NCBI RefSeq assembly: GCF_003751945.1
Contig: NZ_RJKL01000002.1
Location: 1 to 64,000, forward strand
From: Couchioplanes caeruleus
Lineage (GTDB): Bacteria; Actinomycetota; Actinomycetes; Mycobacteriales; Micromonosporaceae
Length of the DNA: 64,000 nucleotides
Direction: 5' to 3'
Positions 1-8,405 of this stretch are shown here, piece after piece. The notes under the pieces were generated by a model. It was not told the origin of the DNA. It saw only the letters and a program-made list of their open reading frames with translations, and ran no database searches. Position numbers and translations under genes: made by a program. Every line of letters begins with the position of its first letter. The first letter of the stretch is position 1.

Positions 1-33
1 GGACCGGGGGCCGATCGGGAGAGGACCCCGACC

Positions 34-1758
34 TTGAGCACTGAGCCTACCGGTACGGAGTTGACCGTGGCGGACTACTTCTGCGGCGCAGGAGGCAGCA
101 GCTCCGGCATGGAGCGTGTCCCGGGTGTGACGGTGAGGATGGCCGCCAATCATTGGGACCTGGCGATCAAGACGCACAACGAGAACCTGCCGCACGCCGA
201 CCACGACATCGCCGACATCAGCGGCATCGACCCGCACCGGCACCCCACGACTGACGTTGGCTGGTTCAGCCCGGAGTGCTCGAACTGGAGTATCGCCAAG
301 GGCGTGAAGGTCGACTACGACGGCAAGCCCGTCCAGCTCGATATGTTCGCCGCCGACGAGGAGCCGCCGCTGCCCGACGAGGCCGCGCACCGCTCCCGGA
401 TGCTGATGCAGGACGTGCCGCGCTTCACCGAGGTGCACCGTTACCGCGCGGTGCTGGTGGAGAACGTGACCGACGTACTGAAGTGGTCGCATCTGGACGA
501 GTGGCTGCGCCGCATGGAGAACCTCGGATACCGGTACCGGATCGTGGTGCTCAACTCCGCGTTCGCCAGCACGTTCGGGCCGGGCGCCCCGCAGCTGCGG
601 GATCGGGTCTACTTCTGTTTCTGGCGCGCGGAGTACCGCGAGCCCGACTTCGCCAAGTGGACGCGGCCGACGGCGTACTGCCCGACCTGCGACACCGACG
701 TGCAGGCCGTCATGCTCGACAAGAAGCCGGGCGCGCGTCGCGCGATGCGCTACGGCCAGCAGTACGTCTACCAGTGCCCGCACGTCCGCTGCCGGGGCGC
801 GCAGGTGCAGCCGTACGCGCTGCCCGCCGCCGCCGCGATCGACTGGACGATCCCCGGGCAGCGCATCGGCGACCGGGCCAGGCCGCTGCAGCCCAAGACC
901 CTCGCACGGATCACGGCGGGGCTGCGCCGCTACGCGGGACCGGTCACCCTCGAAGCGGCCGGGAACACCTTCGAACGGCGCCCGGGCGTGCGGTCGTGGC
1001 CGGTGACCGAACCGTTCAAGACCCTGCACACCACGGCCTCCAAGGCGTTGGCGTGCCCGCCGATGCTGGTGCCTTCCGGCGGCACGTGGAACGACGGCGC
1101 CCGCGCGGTCACCGAGCCGATGCGTGCCCGGGCCACCCGCGAGACCGAGGGCATCGTCGTCCCGGCGATGCTGGTGCCGCTGGAGGGCCGTGACGGCAAA
1201 CAGGCCCGCTACACCGACGTGCCGATGCGGGCCCAGACCGCCCGGCACCAGGACGCGCTGGTCATCCCGCTGCGCAACAACGGCGTCGCCCGCCCGGCTG
1301 CGAAGAGCCCGCTGGTCACGTTCGCCGCCGGGGGCACGCATCAGGGCCTGCTGATGCGTAACAACACCGGCGGCGCCGAGATGTCCACCCCGCTGGACGA
1401 GCCGATGCGCACCCTGACCACCGCCGGTCACCAGTCGCTGGTGCGCTGGGACCACGTGACCTACGGCTACGACACCGGGACCCTGCGCCCAGTCGCCGCG
1501 CCGCTGCCCGCGCAGACCACCGTGCCGGGCGATGCCCTGCTGGCCCCGGCGCTGCACGTCGACGACTGCTCGTTTCGGATGCTGGAGGTCGACGAGATCC
1601 GCGCGGGCATGGCCTTCGCCCCCGGCTACATCCTGCTGGGAACCAAACGCGAGCAGGTCCGGATGCTCGGTAACGCGGTCACCCCGAACGCGGCCAGTGT
1701 GCTGATGGCCGCCGTGGTCGAGGCCATCACCGGCCGCGAGCTGGAGCCCTGGCAGTAG
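34..1758 (+). CDS. C5-cytosine DNA methyltransferase (orphan)
   Basis: 574 aa. It should methylate cytosine C5 in DNA using S-adenosylmethionine. Motif I (FCGAGG, residues 16-21) binds the cofactor; motif IV reads SPEC with the nucleophile Cys82; motif VI is ENV (143-145); a QLRDRV motif VIII follows; the C-terminal GNAVTP motif X begins near residue 546. A Cys-rich insert (CPTC...CPHVRC, about 215-250) may bind zinc. Between about 300 and 520 the presumed target-recognition region contains several imperfect repeats of a PMR.LTT-type segment, as in phage-type Dcm proteins. The start is TTG at 34, chosen because GGGAGAGGA precedes it by about 8 nt. No restriction endonuclease gene is adjacent, so it is probably a solitary methylase protecting or marking the element. 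Confidence 0.9.
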   Translation: MSTEPTGTELTVADYFCGAGGSSSGMERVPGVTVRMAANHWDLAIKTHNENLPHADHDIADISGIDPHRHPTTDVGWFSPECSNWSIAKGVKVDYDGKPVQLDMFAADEEPPLPDEAAHRSRMLMQDVPRFTEVHRYRAVLVENVTDVLKWSHLDEWLRRMENLGYRYRIVVLNSAFASTFGPGAPQLRDRVYFCFWRAEYREPDFAKWTRPTAYCPTCDTDVQAVMLDKKPGARRAMRYGQQYVYQCPHVRCRGAQVQPYALPAAAAIDWTIPGQRIGDRARPLQPKTLARITAGLRRYAGPVTLEAAGNTFERRPGVRSWPVTEPFKTLHTTASKALACPPMLVPSGGTWNDGARAVTEPMRARATRETEGIVVPAMLVPLEGRDGKQARYTDVPMRAQTARHQDALVIPLRNNGVARPAAKSPLVTFAAGGTHQGLLMRNNTGGAEMSTPLDEPMRTLTTAGHQSLVRWDHVTYGYDTGTLRPVAAPLPAQTTVPGDALLAPALHVDDCSFRMLEVDEIRAGMAFAPGYILLGTKREQVRMLGNAVTPNAASVLMAAVVEAITGRELEPWQ

Positions 1759-1978
1759 CCACCGACCGTGCCCGGCTCGGGGACGCTCCCCGGCCGGGCA
1801 CCACGGGTCATCGCCCGCCGGCCGCGATTCCGGCCCGAGATCCCGTGATCCGCGAGGAGACGACGCGGCGGCGACCGGCGCCGGCGACCGCCAGGTCTGC
1901 CGAGTGGCACCACCACATGCGACAGGCACGACACCAGGCCGGGTCCGCCGGGTCCACGGCCCAGGAAGAGGTTCGACC

Positions 1979-2290
1979 ATGCTGCTGGACAGCCGCACCA
2001 CCACCTACCTGCACCGCGCCGTCACCGCCCTCACCGCCGGGCGGCTGAACGGCGAGCAACTCAGCCCGGTGTGCCCCGACTGCGACACCGACGTGACCCA
2101 GCTCCCCGGCTTCATCTTCGGCCACCTCCTATGGCGAGACGCCGAGCGGGAAACGGTGACCGTGCTAGTCGGCTGCGAGGGCTACTGGACCATCAACCCG
2201 CATCTGCTCGACGTTAACGCCACGAACTGGCGACCGCGTACCGCCGCGCACGACACCACCCGCATCGGCGCGCGAGACGCCGAGCAGTAG
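1979..2290 (+). CDS. Conserved hypothetical protein with CPDC motif
   Basis: 103 aa, not assigned to a family I can name. ATG at 1979 is preferred over upstream in-frame starts because AGGAAGAGG ends 8 nt before it. One CxxC pair (VCPDCDTDV, around residue 32) is followed by an aromatic-rich stretch. A two-cysteine site could bind metal only as a dimer or with other ligands. It lies downstream of the methyltransferase and upstream of the SprT-like gene in the same direction, with gaps of roughly 200 nt, so it need not be cotranscribed. It is typical of small actinobacterial mobile-element proteins. Confidence 0.6.
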   Translation: MLLDSRTTTYLHRAVTALTAGRLNGEQLSPVCPDCDTDVTQLPGFIFGHLLWRDAERETVTVLVGCEGYWTINPHLLDVNATNWRPRTAAHDTTRIGARDAEQ

Positions 2291-2467
2291 CCGCACCATC
2301 GGTGCTTCATCGACGGTCCGCGCTCGCGCCGGGGCCGGAGCCCACGTGCATCGAGCACGCGGGCTCCGGGCTGCCGCGCGGCCGGCGGCGGCCGTAGCCG
2401 GACCGGCGGTCATCGTGGAGGAAGGTCGACCGCCCGCTCGAATGTCTGACCCCGAAGGACACCGCTG

Positions 2468-3142
2468 ATGCCTACTGCGGCCGCCGTTACCGCGACGGCG
2501 CCGGCGCCTACGATTCGGCCCGTGACCATCACCGCGCCGCTGCTAGCCGTACTCGAGCACGCCTGGGCCGCCATCCGCGCGCGGCATCCCGAGGTGCCCG
2601 AGGTCGCCATCGTCACCGGCCGGCGCGGCGACCGAGGCGGATTCAGTGCCACCCAATGGACCCGCGCCGAGGGCGACCCCGTCCCCGAGCTGCAGCTCGG
2701 CGATGGATCCCTGACCGCGGGCCCGGTCGCGATGGCCGCCCTGCTGCACCACGCCGCGCACGGCCTGGCCCACGCCCGCGGGATCAAGGACACCAGCCGG
2801 CAGGGCCGCTACCACAGCAAGACCTACGCCGACCTCGCCCGCGAAGTCGGCCTGGAGGTCTCGCAGAGCGCATCGACCGGGTGGTCCCAGACCCAGATGC
2901 CCTCTCGTACCGCCGACATCTACGCCACGGTGCTCGACGAACTCAGCGCCGCGGTGGGCGTCACGCGCATCGTCGAGCCGAGCACCGCCACGCCCAGCCC
3001 GGGCACCAGTCCCAGCAACAACAACATCGTGGCCCTGTGCGGGTGCCCCCGTCCGCGCCGTATTCGCGTAGCCCCTACCGTCCTGCAGCTGGGCCCGATC
3101 ACCTGCGGCCTCTGCCAGCAGCCGTTCCGCGCCTCCGAGTAG
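2468..3142 (+). CDS. SprT-like putative zinc protein, degenerate active site
   Basis: 224 aa. Residues 92-130 (ALLHHAAHGLAHARG, then GRYHSKTYADLAREVGLEV) have the layout of SprT-like metalloproteases: helix with metal-binding histidines, then an H..F/Y...A...G element. The canonical HExxH is here HHAAH (94-98), so the catalytic glutamate is replaced by histidine and peptidase activity is doubtful. The C-terminus (CGCP...CGLC) looks like a zinc ribbon, as in SprT proteins. The Thr/Ala/Pro-rich first 20 residues may not be part of the fold. Proteins like this are frequent on actinobacterial plasmids and prophages; the role is unknown. Confidence 0.65.
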   Translation: MPTAAAVTATAPAPTIRPVTITAPLLAVLEHAWAAIRARHPEVPEVAIVTGRRGDRGGFSATQWTRAEGDPVPELQLGDGSLTAGPVAMAALLHHAAHGLAHARGIKDTSRQGRYHSKTYADLAREVGLEVSQSASTGWSQTQMPSRTADIYATVLDELSAAVGVTRIVEPSTATPSPGTSPSNNNIVALCGCPRPRRIRVAPTVLQLGPITCGLCQQPFRASE

Positions 3143-3294
3143 TCCCGCTGACGGAAGCCTGAGTATCGGCGGCGGTTACGGGAGCGACTTCACGCTCTGG
3201 GTGGTGTGAGGGCCGGGCGCCAGCGACGTGCGCACGCTCGGCGGTGCCAGATCCGTGCAGGGGTGACAGAGTTCGTCCGCCGGGGCCCGAGCGC

Positions 3295-3300
3295 TACAGT
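3295..3300 (+). promoter_or_regulatory. Candidate -10 box of a leaderless transcript
   Basis: TACAGT ends six nucleotides before the ATG at 3307. No Shine-Dalgarno sequence is visible. This TANNNT-to-start spacing is the usual arrangement of leaderless actinobacterial mRNAs, and it supports 3307 as the start of the next gene. Confidence 0.4.
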
Positions 3301-3306
3301 GCCGCC

Positions 3307-3585
3307 ATGAGCGGCACCTGGGAAGAGTCGATGGCTGCCCGCGCGGGCGCGCGGGCGAACGATCGAATCAACCGCCGGCGCCAGCCGCTTACGCAGAACC
3401 GCCCGGGACACGTCGGTCATCACCTGCATCGCAGCGCAAGCGGTACCGAATGTTCCTGCGGTGGCGACTTTCAAGAGGCTTGCTACGTCAGCCGAGGCGA
3501 AGACGATGCTTGGTGGCGCTCGCAGAGATGCACGGTATGCGGTCGAAAGGGTCTGCTCCTGGAGGGAAGCCCGCCCGCATCGTGA
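3307..3585 (+). CDS. Small zinc-ribbon-like hypothetical protein
   Basis: 92 aa. The N-terminal 35 residues are rich in Arg/Asn/Gln; the C-terminal half holds two cysteine pairs (CSCGG and CTVCG) about 25 residues apart, a probable zinc ribbon, with an intervening aromatic DAWWRS stretch. The start at ATG 3307 is supported by the leaderless-type -10 box. Function unknown; a nucleic-acid-binding role would be a guess. Confidence 0.5.
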   Translation: MSGTWEESMAARAGARANDRINRRRQPLTQNRPGHVGHHLHRSASGTECSCGGDFQEACYVSRGEDDAWWRSQRCTVCGRKGLLLEGSPPAS

Positions 3586-3713
3586 CAAGGTGACGTCCGC
3601 TCATCGGCTCCGCGCAGTCGTAGGGCGCCCCTTCGATTTGGCGGGCGACAACGCGATGTTCGTGCAGGTGCGGCGCGTCCTGCCCCTATCGATGCTCGTT
3701 GTGGCGTCGGCAC

Positions 3714-4883
3714 CTACGAGCGTCGCCCGCGACGGCTTCGCCGTCGGGTTGGCCGGGTATTCTGCTGTCCGCTCTCAATAGAGGTGGGGAGAGTTGGTGC
3801 TGCCGCCGCGGCGGTGTCACCGCTCACCGCGGTCGCCGCCGCTTCTACTGGTGGTAGGCCACGCTGGGTTCGCAGCCACGCGCCTAGCCGCCGTCCCGCT
3901 CCAGCCTCGGTTAAAAGAAGCACGCCGTAGGCACCTACCGCCAGCCCAAGACCAGCGATCCCCGCGCCGCCAAGAAACTTCCGGTCCACCAGGAACCCGA
4001 GACCGACCACGGCGCACGCCAGTCCGCCGACGATGCCCCCCACCCCGAGCAGGAGCTGCCGGCCCACCAGCCACCCGCAACCGAACACGGCGCCCGCCAG
4101 CGCGCCGACGACGCCGCCCACCCCGAGCAGGAGCTGCCGGTCCACCAAGAACCCGAGACCGAACACGGCGCACGCCAGTCCGCCGACGACGCCGCCCACC
4201 CCGAGTAGGGGCTGCCGGTCCACCAGGACTCCGAGACCGAACACGGCGCTCGCCAGTCCGCCGACGATGGTCCCCACCCCGAGCGGGATTTGCCCGTGCG
4301 ACAGGAACACCAGCCCGGCCACGGCGCCCACCAGCCCGCCGCCGATGAACCCCACTACGGCCAGGGACTGGCGGCCCATCAGGAACCACAGCCCGGTCAG
4401 GATTGTGGCCAGTCCCGTGAGAACGCACGCCGCACAGAGCAGGAACCGCCCGCCAAAGAGGCCGGCCAGATTCTCGTTGATGCGATCCGTTCCCACGCCG
4501 ATGAATGCCGCAGCGCAAAGGATGTCGGCGGCAATTTCGTAGTCTCGGGGGATGAGCACCGCGCCAGCGACAAGTACGGCTGCGGCGAGTACGGCATAGC
4601 CAGCTAGCCGTTCCGGTATCAGCAGTGAGGTAGCGGTGGCGAGTAGCGATCCGGCTAGCAGGGCGTACATCGCCGCGCGGACCAGGGGGGCGTCGGGACG
4701 CTCACGGCGCACCCACAGGCCGGCGACGACGACCATCCCGGCGGCGAAGGTGGCGGCAACCCCTGGGTAGCCCAGGTCGGCCGAGAGCAGGTTGTAGCCC
4801 ATGTTGCCCACCGCCGCCAGGAGCAGGCCAAGCAGGACCGACCAGCCATGCGGGCGGCTACGTCGCGGAGAAGGGCTGTCCAC
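3714..4883 (-). CDS. Polytopic membrane protein with tandem 26-residue repeats
   Basis: 389 aa, GTG start at 4883. The N-terminal part contains several hydrophobic helices (first at about residues 14-33). From about residue 170 to 330 the protein consists of five units of 26 residues with the pattern LVDRQ.LLGVGG.VGGLA.AVFGLG. Each unit is long enough for one membrane-spanning glycine-zipper-type helix plus a short polar loop, VDRQ. The C-terminal 60 residues are Ala/Thr/Arg-rich and cytoplasmic by the positive-inside rule. No known transporter or enzyme signature was seen. The repeats are conserved in DNA too, suggesting recent unit duplication. Confidence 0.7.
   Translation of the reverse strand: MDSPSPRRSRPHGWSVLLGLLLAAVGNMGYNLLSADLGYPGVAATFAAGMVVVAGLWVRRERPDAPLVRAAMYALLAGSLLATATSLLIPERLAGYAVLAAAVLVAGAVLIPRDYEIAADILCAAAFIGVGTDRINENLAGLFGGRFLLCAACVLTGLATILTGLWFLMGRQSLAVVGFIGGGLVGAVAGLVFLSHGQIPLGVGTIVGGLASAVFGLGVLVDRQPLLGVGGVVGGLACAVFGLGFLVDRQLLLGVGGVVGALAGAVFGCGWLVGRQLLLGVGGIVGGLACAVVGLGFLVDRKFLGGAGIAGLGLAVGAYGVLLLTEAGAGRRLGAWLRTQRGLPPVEAAATAVSGDTAAAAAPTLPTSIESGQQNTRPTRRRSRRGRRS
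3983..4372. repeat. 78-bp tandem repeat inside a membrane-protein gene
   Basis: Units begin near 3983, 4061, 4139, 4217 and 4295, an exact 78-bp period (26 codons). The middle units are nearly identical; the outer ones have diverged. Each encodes one LVDRQ-hydrophobic segment of the minus-strand membrane protein. Confidence 0.85.
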
Positions 4884-5248
4884 GGCGTTAAGAATGGCCT
4901 GGCTGCCCGGCCGCCGCTAGAACGCGGTGCGGTGGCAATGCCTTCGTAACGCTCTCGGGGATTCCCGATACGGGCCGGGTTCGGTCGTGGCGGGGCGCTC
5001 CATCCGCCCTCGTCGGAGAACTGGCCAAGATCGTCCCTAGCGCCAGCCCCGTTCGATGTTCCTCAACGGTCGGGGTGGGGCCTCTTGGCGCTTAAGGGGG
5101 CGGAGCTGTGGCTTCTTAAGGCGACAAGCCGGCGGCGCTACTACTCCATCAGCCAGGACGGGTCCTCCGGCCGTGCCTGATGACCGTCGACATCACCCGT
5201 GGATGATCGCCCTGAGCGTCGGACGCTCCGGCCGGGCCGCCTTCGTGA
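4884..5248. other. Intergenic stretch, no convincing gene
   Basis: This 365-nt gap lies between the start of the repeat membrane protein and the stop of the next minus-strand gene. Short plus-strand reading frames exist (for example one ending near 5180 with ATSRRRYYSIS) but none has a start with a ribosome-binding site. I see no clear terminator or structural RNA. It may hold the promoter of the membrane-protein gene and a decayed gene end. Confidence 0.3.
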
Positions 5249-5617
5249 TCAGCTGAGGGCTGTGTGCTCGGGATGCTGTTCGAGATGCGGGGTTGCGGAT
5301 GGCGTCGGCTCGGAGTCGCGCGGAGCGGGAACGGCGGCAACTCGGGTTTGGCGCCGACGTCCGGCGGGTTGTCCGCCGGCGGTCACCTCGGTAAGGCCGA
5401 GCTGCTTGAGCTCGGCATCGGACCAGCCGTTCTCGCGCAGCTTCGCCAGCACCGCGGCGTACTCGTCGGTGACGGCGGTGAGTTCGGCGGTGAGCTCGTC
5501 GACACGGTGCCGTAGGACAGCGGCTTCGCCGATGCCGGCGGCGCGGGCGCGTAGCAGTTCTAGCGCCTGACGTTCGGCCTTGCTGCTGATGGCCTTGGGG
5601 GTGGTGTCGCGTGGCAT
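5249..5617 (-). CDS. Small coiled-coil-like protein of mobilisation region
   Basis: 122 aa. ATG 5617 is chosen over the upstream in-frame start because GGAGGAAAG lies about 6 nt ahead of it. Residues 10-75 form a charged Ala/Leu/Glu helix (ALELLRARAAGIGEAA, then RVDELTAELTAV) with heptad-like spacing, followed by an AELKQLGL segment resembling the helical linker of small relaxosome or ParG-like proteins. The last 45 residues are Pro/Arg/Thr-rich and probably disordered. It reads away from the mob operon. A relaxosome accessory role is only a positional inference. Confidence 0.5.
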   Translation of the reverse strand: MPRDTTPKAISSKAERQALELLRARAAGIGEAAVLRHRVDELTAELTAVTDEYAAVLAKLRENGWSDAELKQLGLTEVTAGGQPAGRRRQTRVAAVPAPRDSEPTPSATPHLEQHPEHTALS

Positions 5618-5748
5618 TGGGCTTTCCTCCCCGTGCGTGGATGATCTAGCGTCGAATGCTGAGGGTAGCGACAACGATCATCTTCTGTGACCCTTGGCGG
5701 GTGACTTTCGTCGATCTTCGCGCAGGACTGGGTGTGCGGCCGAGGCGG

Positions 5749-5961
5749 TCAGCACAGGTCTTGGTCGACGTGTTCGTAGACGGTGTGTCCGCCGACGAGG
5801 TGGCGTTGCGGTCCGCAGCCGCATTCGCTGGTGGGGGAGTGCGGGGCGCCGTCGTCGGGGATCTCGTGGTGTTGGCGCTCGCCGGAGATGGTGACGATGG
5901 TGTGGCCGCACTCGTCGTCGATGAGGTCGACGTCGGGTCGGGTGTAGAGATCCAGGGTCAC
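5749..5961 (-). CDS. Small Cys/His-rich hypothetical protein
   Basis: 70 aa from GTG 5961, which has AAGGAG 8 nt upstream. The core DECGHTIVTISGE..HHEI and a later SECGCG..H pattern give enough Cys/His residues for one zinc site. It is divergent from mobC across the oriT-like region. Function unknown. Confidence 0.5.
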   Translation of the reverse strand: MTLDLYTRPDVDLIDDECGHTIVTISGERQHHEIPDDGAPHSPTSECGCGPQRHLVGGHTVYEHVDQDLC

Positions 5962-6360
5962 GGCTGGGCTCCTTGGCTCGGCGTACGGACAGGGACCTCC
6001 CAACGGAGGTCTGTTCGCCAACCGCCTTTCCGCCGGGAACAGACGCCCTTGCAGTGCCGAGGTCGGATGGAGTCAAGGGTGGGCCGCAGGGCCATCGCGG
6101 AGCGACGCGAAGCGCCCTTGACGCTGGACGGCCGCCAACTACGATCCCGCGTTCCCGGGGAAGGCACCGGGGTTGAAGCGCGGGGCTGCACCGCGGCCGC
6201 GCGCGTCCTGCGAGGCAGGTGCCGCAGGACGCGCGCACAGGCCTTGGAGAACGGAGCAAGTTAAAAGGAAAGGCTGCCTTACCGACCAACGCGGTTGATC
6301 GAGGCGGCGGCAGCGGACTCCTCTCGGGGTCGGTCGCTGCGCTTCATGGGGGAGGTAGGA
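5962..6360. other. Candidate origin of transfer region (oriT)
   Basis: The 399-nt gap before mobC contains three inverted repeats. CTGTTC (6011-6016) pairs with GAACAG (6037-6042) and is followed at once by ACGCCCTTG, an arrangement like the MOBQ/RSF1010-type oriT (inverted repeat then a GCGCCCT nick core). GTCAAGGG (6072-6079) pairs with CCCTTGAC (6115-6122), the right arm overlapping AAGCGCCCTTG. A perfect 14-bp repeat, GCGCGCGTCCTGCG (6199-6212) with its complement at 6223-6236, follows. Position directly upstream of relaxosome genes supports oriT. Which element holds the nick cannot be decided by eye; the 14-bp hairpin might instead be a terminator or regulator. Confidence 0.5.
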
Positions 6361-6861
6361 GTGACGGACTCACCGCGCCGGCGCGCGGTTCAGCCCGGCG
6401 CCGCGGCATCGCGACGCCGCCGCCGTAGCGATGTACCGCGGGAGAACCGGATCACCCCGCGCTACTCCGATGAGGAGCTGGCTCAGGTTCTGGTGTTCGC
6501 GGCGGCGGCCCGGTTGGCACCCGCGGCGTACGTAGCGGAGGCGAGTCTGCGGCCGTCGGCGTGGCAGGTCGGCCGGGCACCGGCGACCGGCACCGATCCC
6601 GAACACGTTGTCGAGGAGATGGCCGCTGAGCCGGTGCTGCAGGACGCGCCCGAGGACGGCGAGGTGCGCCGGATGGAGCTGCTGGAGCTGATGGGCATCC
6701 ACCGACAGTTGCGCGGAGCGGCGACGAACTTGAACCAGGCGGTCGCCAAGCTGCACTCGCTCGGCGAGCCGGTGGGGGAGCTGCCGGCGATCGCGGAGTA
6801 CGTCCGCAAGGTTGCCACCGCGGCGGACGAGGCGGTCGCCGCGGTGCGGATGCGGCGATGA
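6361..6861 (+). CDS. mobC: MobC-like relaxosome protein
   Basis: 166 aa. GTG 6361 is chosen because GGGGGAGG lies about 6 nt upstream. A basic N-terminus (RRRRRSD) is followed by a YSDEELAQVLVFAAAARLAPAAY segment typical of MobC ribbon-helix-helix DNA-binding domains. The C-terminal half contains the MobC hallmark LRGAATNLNQAVAKLH (about 115-132) and a terminal helix. MobC proteins bind oriT and help the relaxase melt DNA around the nick. The stop codon overlaps the relaxase ATG (ATGA), so the two are translationally coupled. Confidence 0.8.
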   Translation: MTDSPRRRAVQPGAAASRRRRRSDVPRENRITPRYSDEELAQVLVFAAAARLAPAAYVAEASLRPSAWQVGRAPATGTDPEHVVEEMAAEPVLQDAPEDGEVRRMELLELMGIHRQLRGAATNLNQAVAKLHSLGEPVGELPAIAEYVRKVATAADEAVAAVRMRR

Positions 6862-8387
6862 TCCCGAAGGTCACCAAGGGAACCCGGGTACGCGGTCTGT
6901 TGGAGTACCTGTGGGGTCCGGGCAAGGCCGAGGAGCATACGAATCCGCGCATCGTGGCGGGCTATGACGATCCTGCGGTGCTGGCGCCGCCGGTAGATCC
7001 GAGCGCCCCGGGTCGGTGGTTGCTGGGCGAACTCGCGGCCAAGTTGGACGCGCCGCAGGAGGCGCTCGGCGATCGCGGGATCGACGAGTACGTGCTGCAG
7101 GTCGCGCTGTCGGTGCGCGTCGACGAGCGCGAGATCTCTGACGCGGAGTGGTCGAAGATCGCGCACAGGTACGTGGAAGAGATGGGCTTCGCGGGCGACG
7201 CCGAGCGGGCCGGCTGCCGGTGGATCGCGGTGCATCACGGCCGGTCAGTCAACGGCAACGACCACATCCATCTGGTGATCACGCGGGCGACCGAGGACGG
7301 CGCCCCGGTGTATCTGCGCGGCGAATGGAAGCAGTCGCAGCAGGTGTGCGACCGCATCGAGGACGTATTCGGGTTGCGCAAGGACACCCCGGGCCGCGCT
7401 GGTGCAACCACCCGGCCCGCGGAGAACCGGCCGGAGATTGACCAGGCGCGCACCGCGGGGCGCCGCGTCACTGATCGGCAGCTGCTGCGCCGCGAGGTGC
7501 GCGCCGCGCTCGCCGGAGCGAAGGATGAGGCGGACTGGGTGGCTCGGATGAAGGCCGCCGGGCTGCTCGTGGCCGCCCGCGCCGACGCCGACGATCCGGC
7601 GAAGACGGTCGGGTACGCGGTCGCGTTGCCGCCCGAGCGGCGCGCGGGCAAGCCGCGCTGGTTGTCCGGTCGGCTGCTCGATCAGGACCTGAGTTTGCAC
7701 CGGGTCCGGCAGCGCTGGCCGAGTGGGGAACGCCTGTCGGCGCAGCAGTGGAAGGACGCGGTGCCGCGCGAACATCGGGTTCTGGCTGGACCGCAGCGCG
7801 TCGGGGTGTGGCGGGCCACCGCCGCGGCGTTGGAGGACATCACCGCGCGGATGGCCGCGGTCGCGCCGGGCTCTGCGGAGTGGCCCGCGATTGCGCGCGC
7901 GAGTGCCGATGCCCTCGCGGTGACGGCGGTGATCGCGGAATCGTCGGGCCAGGGGCCGGTGTCGCGGGCGGCGGACATCCTGGCTCGTGCGGCGGCGCCG
8001 AAGCGTTCCGGTCCGGCGCCTGAGACCAGCACGATCGCCGCCGAGCTGGCCCGCGTCTCGGACGCGATCACGATCGCCGGCGCCGCCCGGCACAGCCGTG
8101 AGGCGGCGGCCGTGGTGGCGTTGATGGTGGCCGCCGCTCGGCTGATCGTGGCCCTTGCGCGACTGCGGGAGGCACAGCAGGACGCGCACGCAGCCGGGGC
8201 CGCCCGGGTCGCCGCGGAGCAGATGATGCCGCTGCTGCGGCAGGCCCATGAGGTGAGGCAGGGGCCGCCGGCGTCGGCACCGGCGGCGCCGGAGCCGGTC
8301 CGGGCCGGGACGCCGGCGGTCACGCCGGTCCGTCCGAGCGTTCCCGGTCCGCGCCGGGAGCGAGTAGCAGAGCGCGAGGAACGGTAA
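6858..8387 (+). CDS. Relaxase (MobA/VirD2-type)
   Basis: 509 aa. It should nick oriT and stay bound to the transferred 5' end through a tyrosine. The metal-binding motif III is visible as AVHHGRSVNGNDHIHLV (residues 125-140): His126/127, His136 and His138. Candidate catalytic tyrosines are Tyr17 (LEYLWGPG) and Tyr36. The N-terminal start MIPKVTKG is the usual one for actinobacterial MobA-like relaxases. The C-terminal half (about 300-509) is an Ala-rich helical region. Length fits the family. Coupled to mobC by ATGA. DNA it processes would be passed to the VirD4-like coupling protein encoded at 38.6-41.5 kb. Confidence 0.85.
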   Translation: MIPKVTKGTRVRGLLEYLWGPGKAEEHTNPRIVAGYDDPAVLAPPVDPSAPGRWLLGELAAKLDAPQEALGDRGIDEYVLQVALSVRVDEREISDAEWSKIAHRYVEEMGFAGDAERAGCRWIAVHHGRSVNGNDHIHLVITRATEDGAPVYLRGEWKQSQQVCDRIEDVFGLRKDTPGRAGATTRPAENRPEIDQARTAGRRVTDRQLLRREVRAALAGAKDEADWVARMKAAGLLVAARADADDPAKTVGYAVALPPERRAGKPRWLSGRLLDQDLSLHRVRQRWPSGERLSAQQWKDAVPREHRVLAGPQRVGVWRATAAALEDITARMAAVAPGSAEWPAIARASADALAVTAVIAESSGQGPVSRAADILARAAAPKRSGPAPETSTIAAELARVSDAITIAGAARHSREAAAVVALMVAAARLIVALARLREAQQDAHAAGAARVAAEQMMPLLRQAHEVRQGPPASAPAAPEPVRAGTPAVTPVRPSVPGPRRERVAEREER

Positions 8388-8405
8388 CGGGGGAGGAGAC
8401 TGCAG

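Noticed and set aside
34..3585. Complete restriction-modification system with the methyltransferase
   Set aside because: The downstream small proteins show no nuclease motif, and the SprT-like protein is not an endonuclease; upstream is outside the window.
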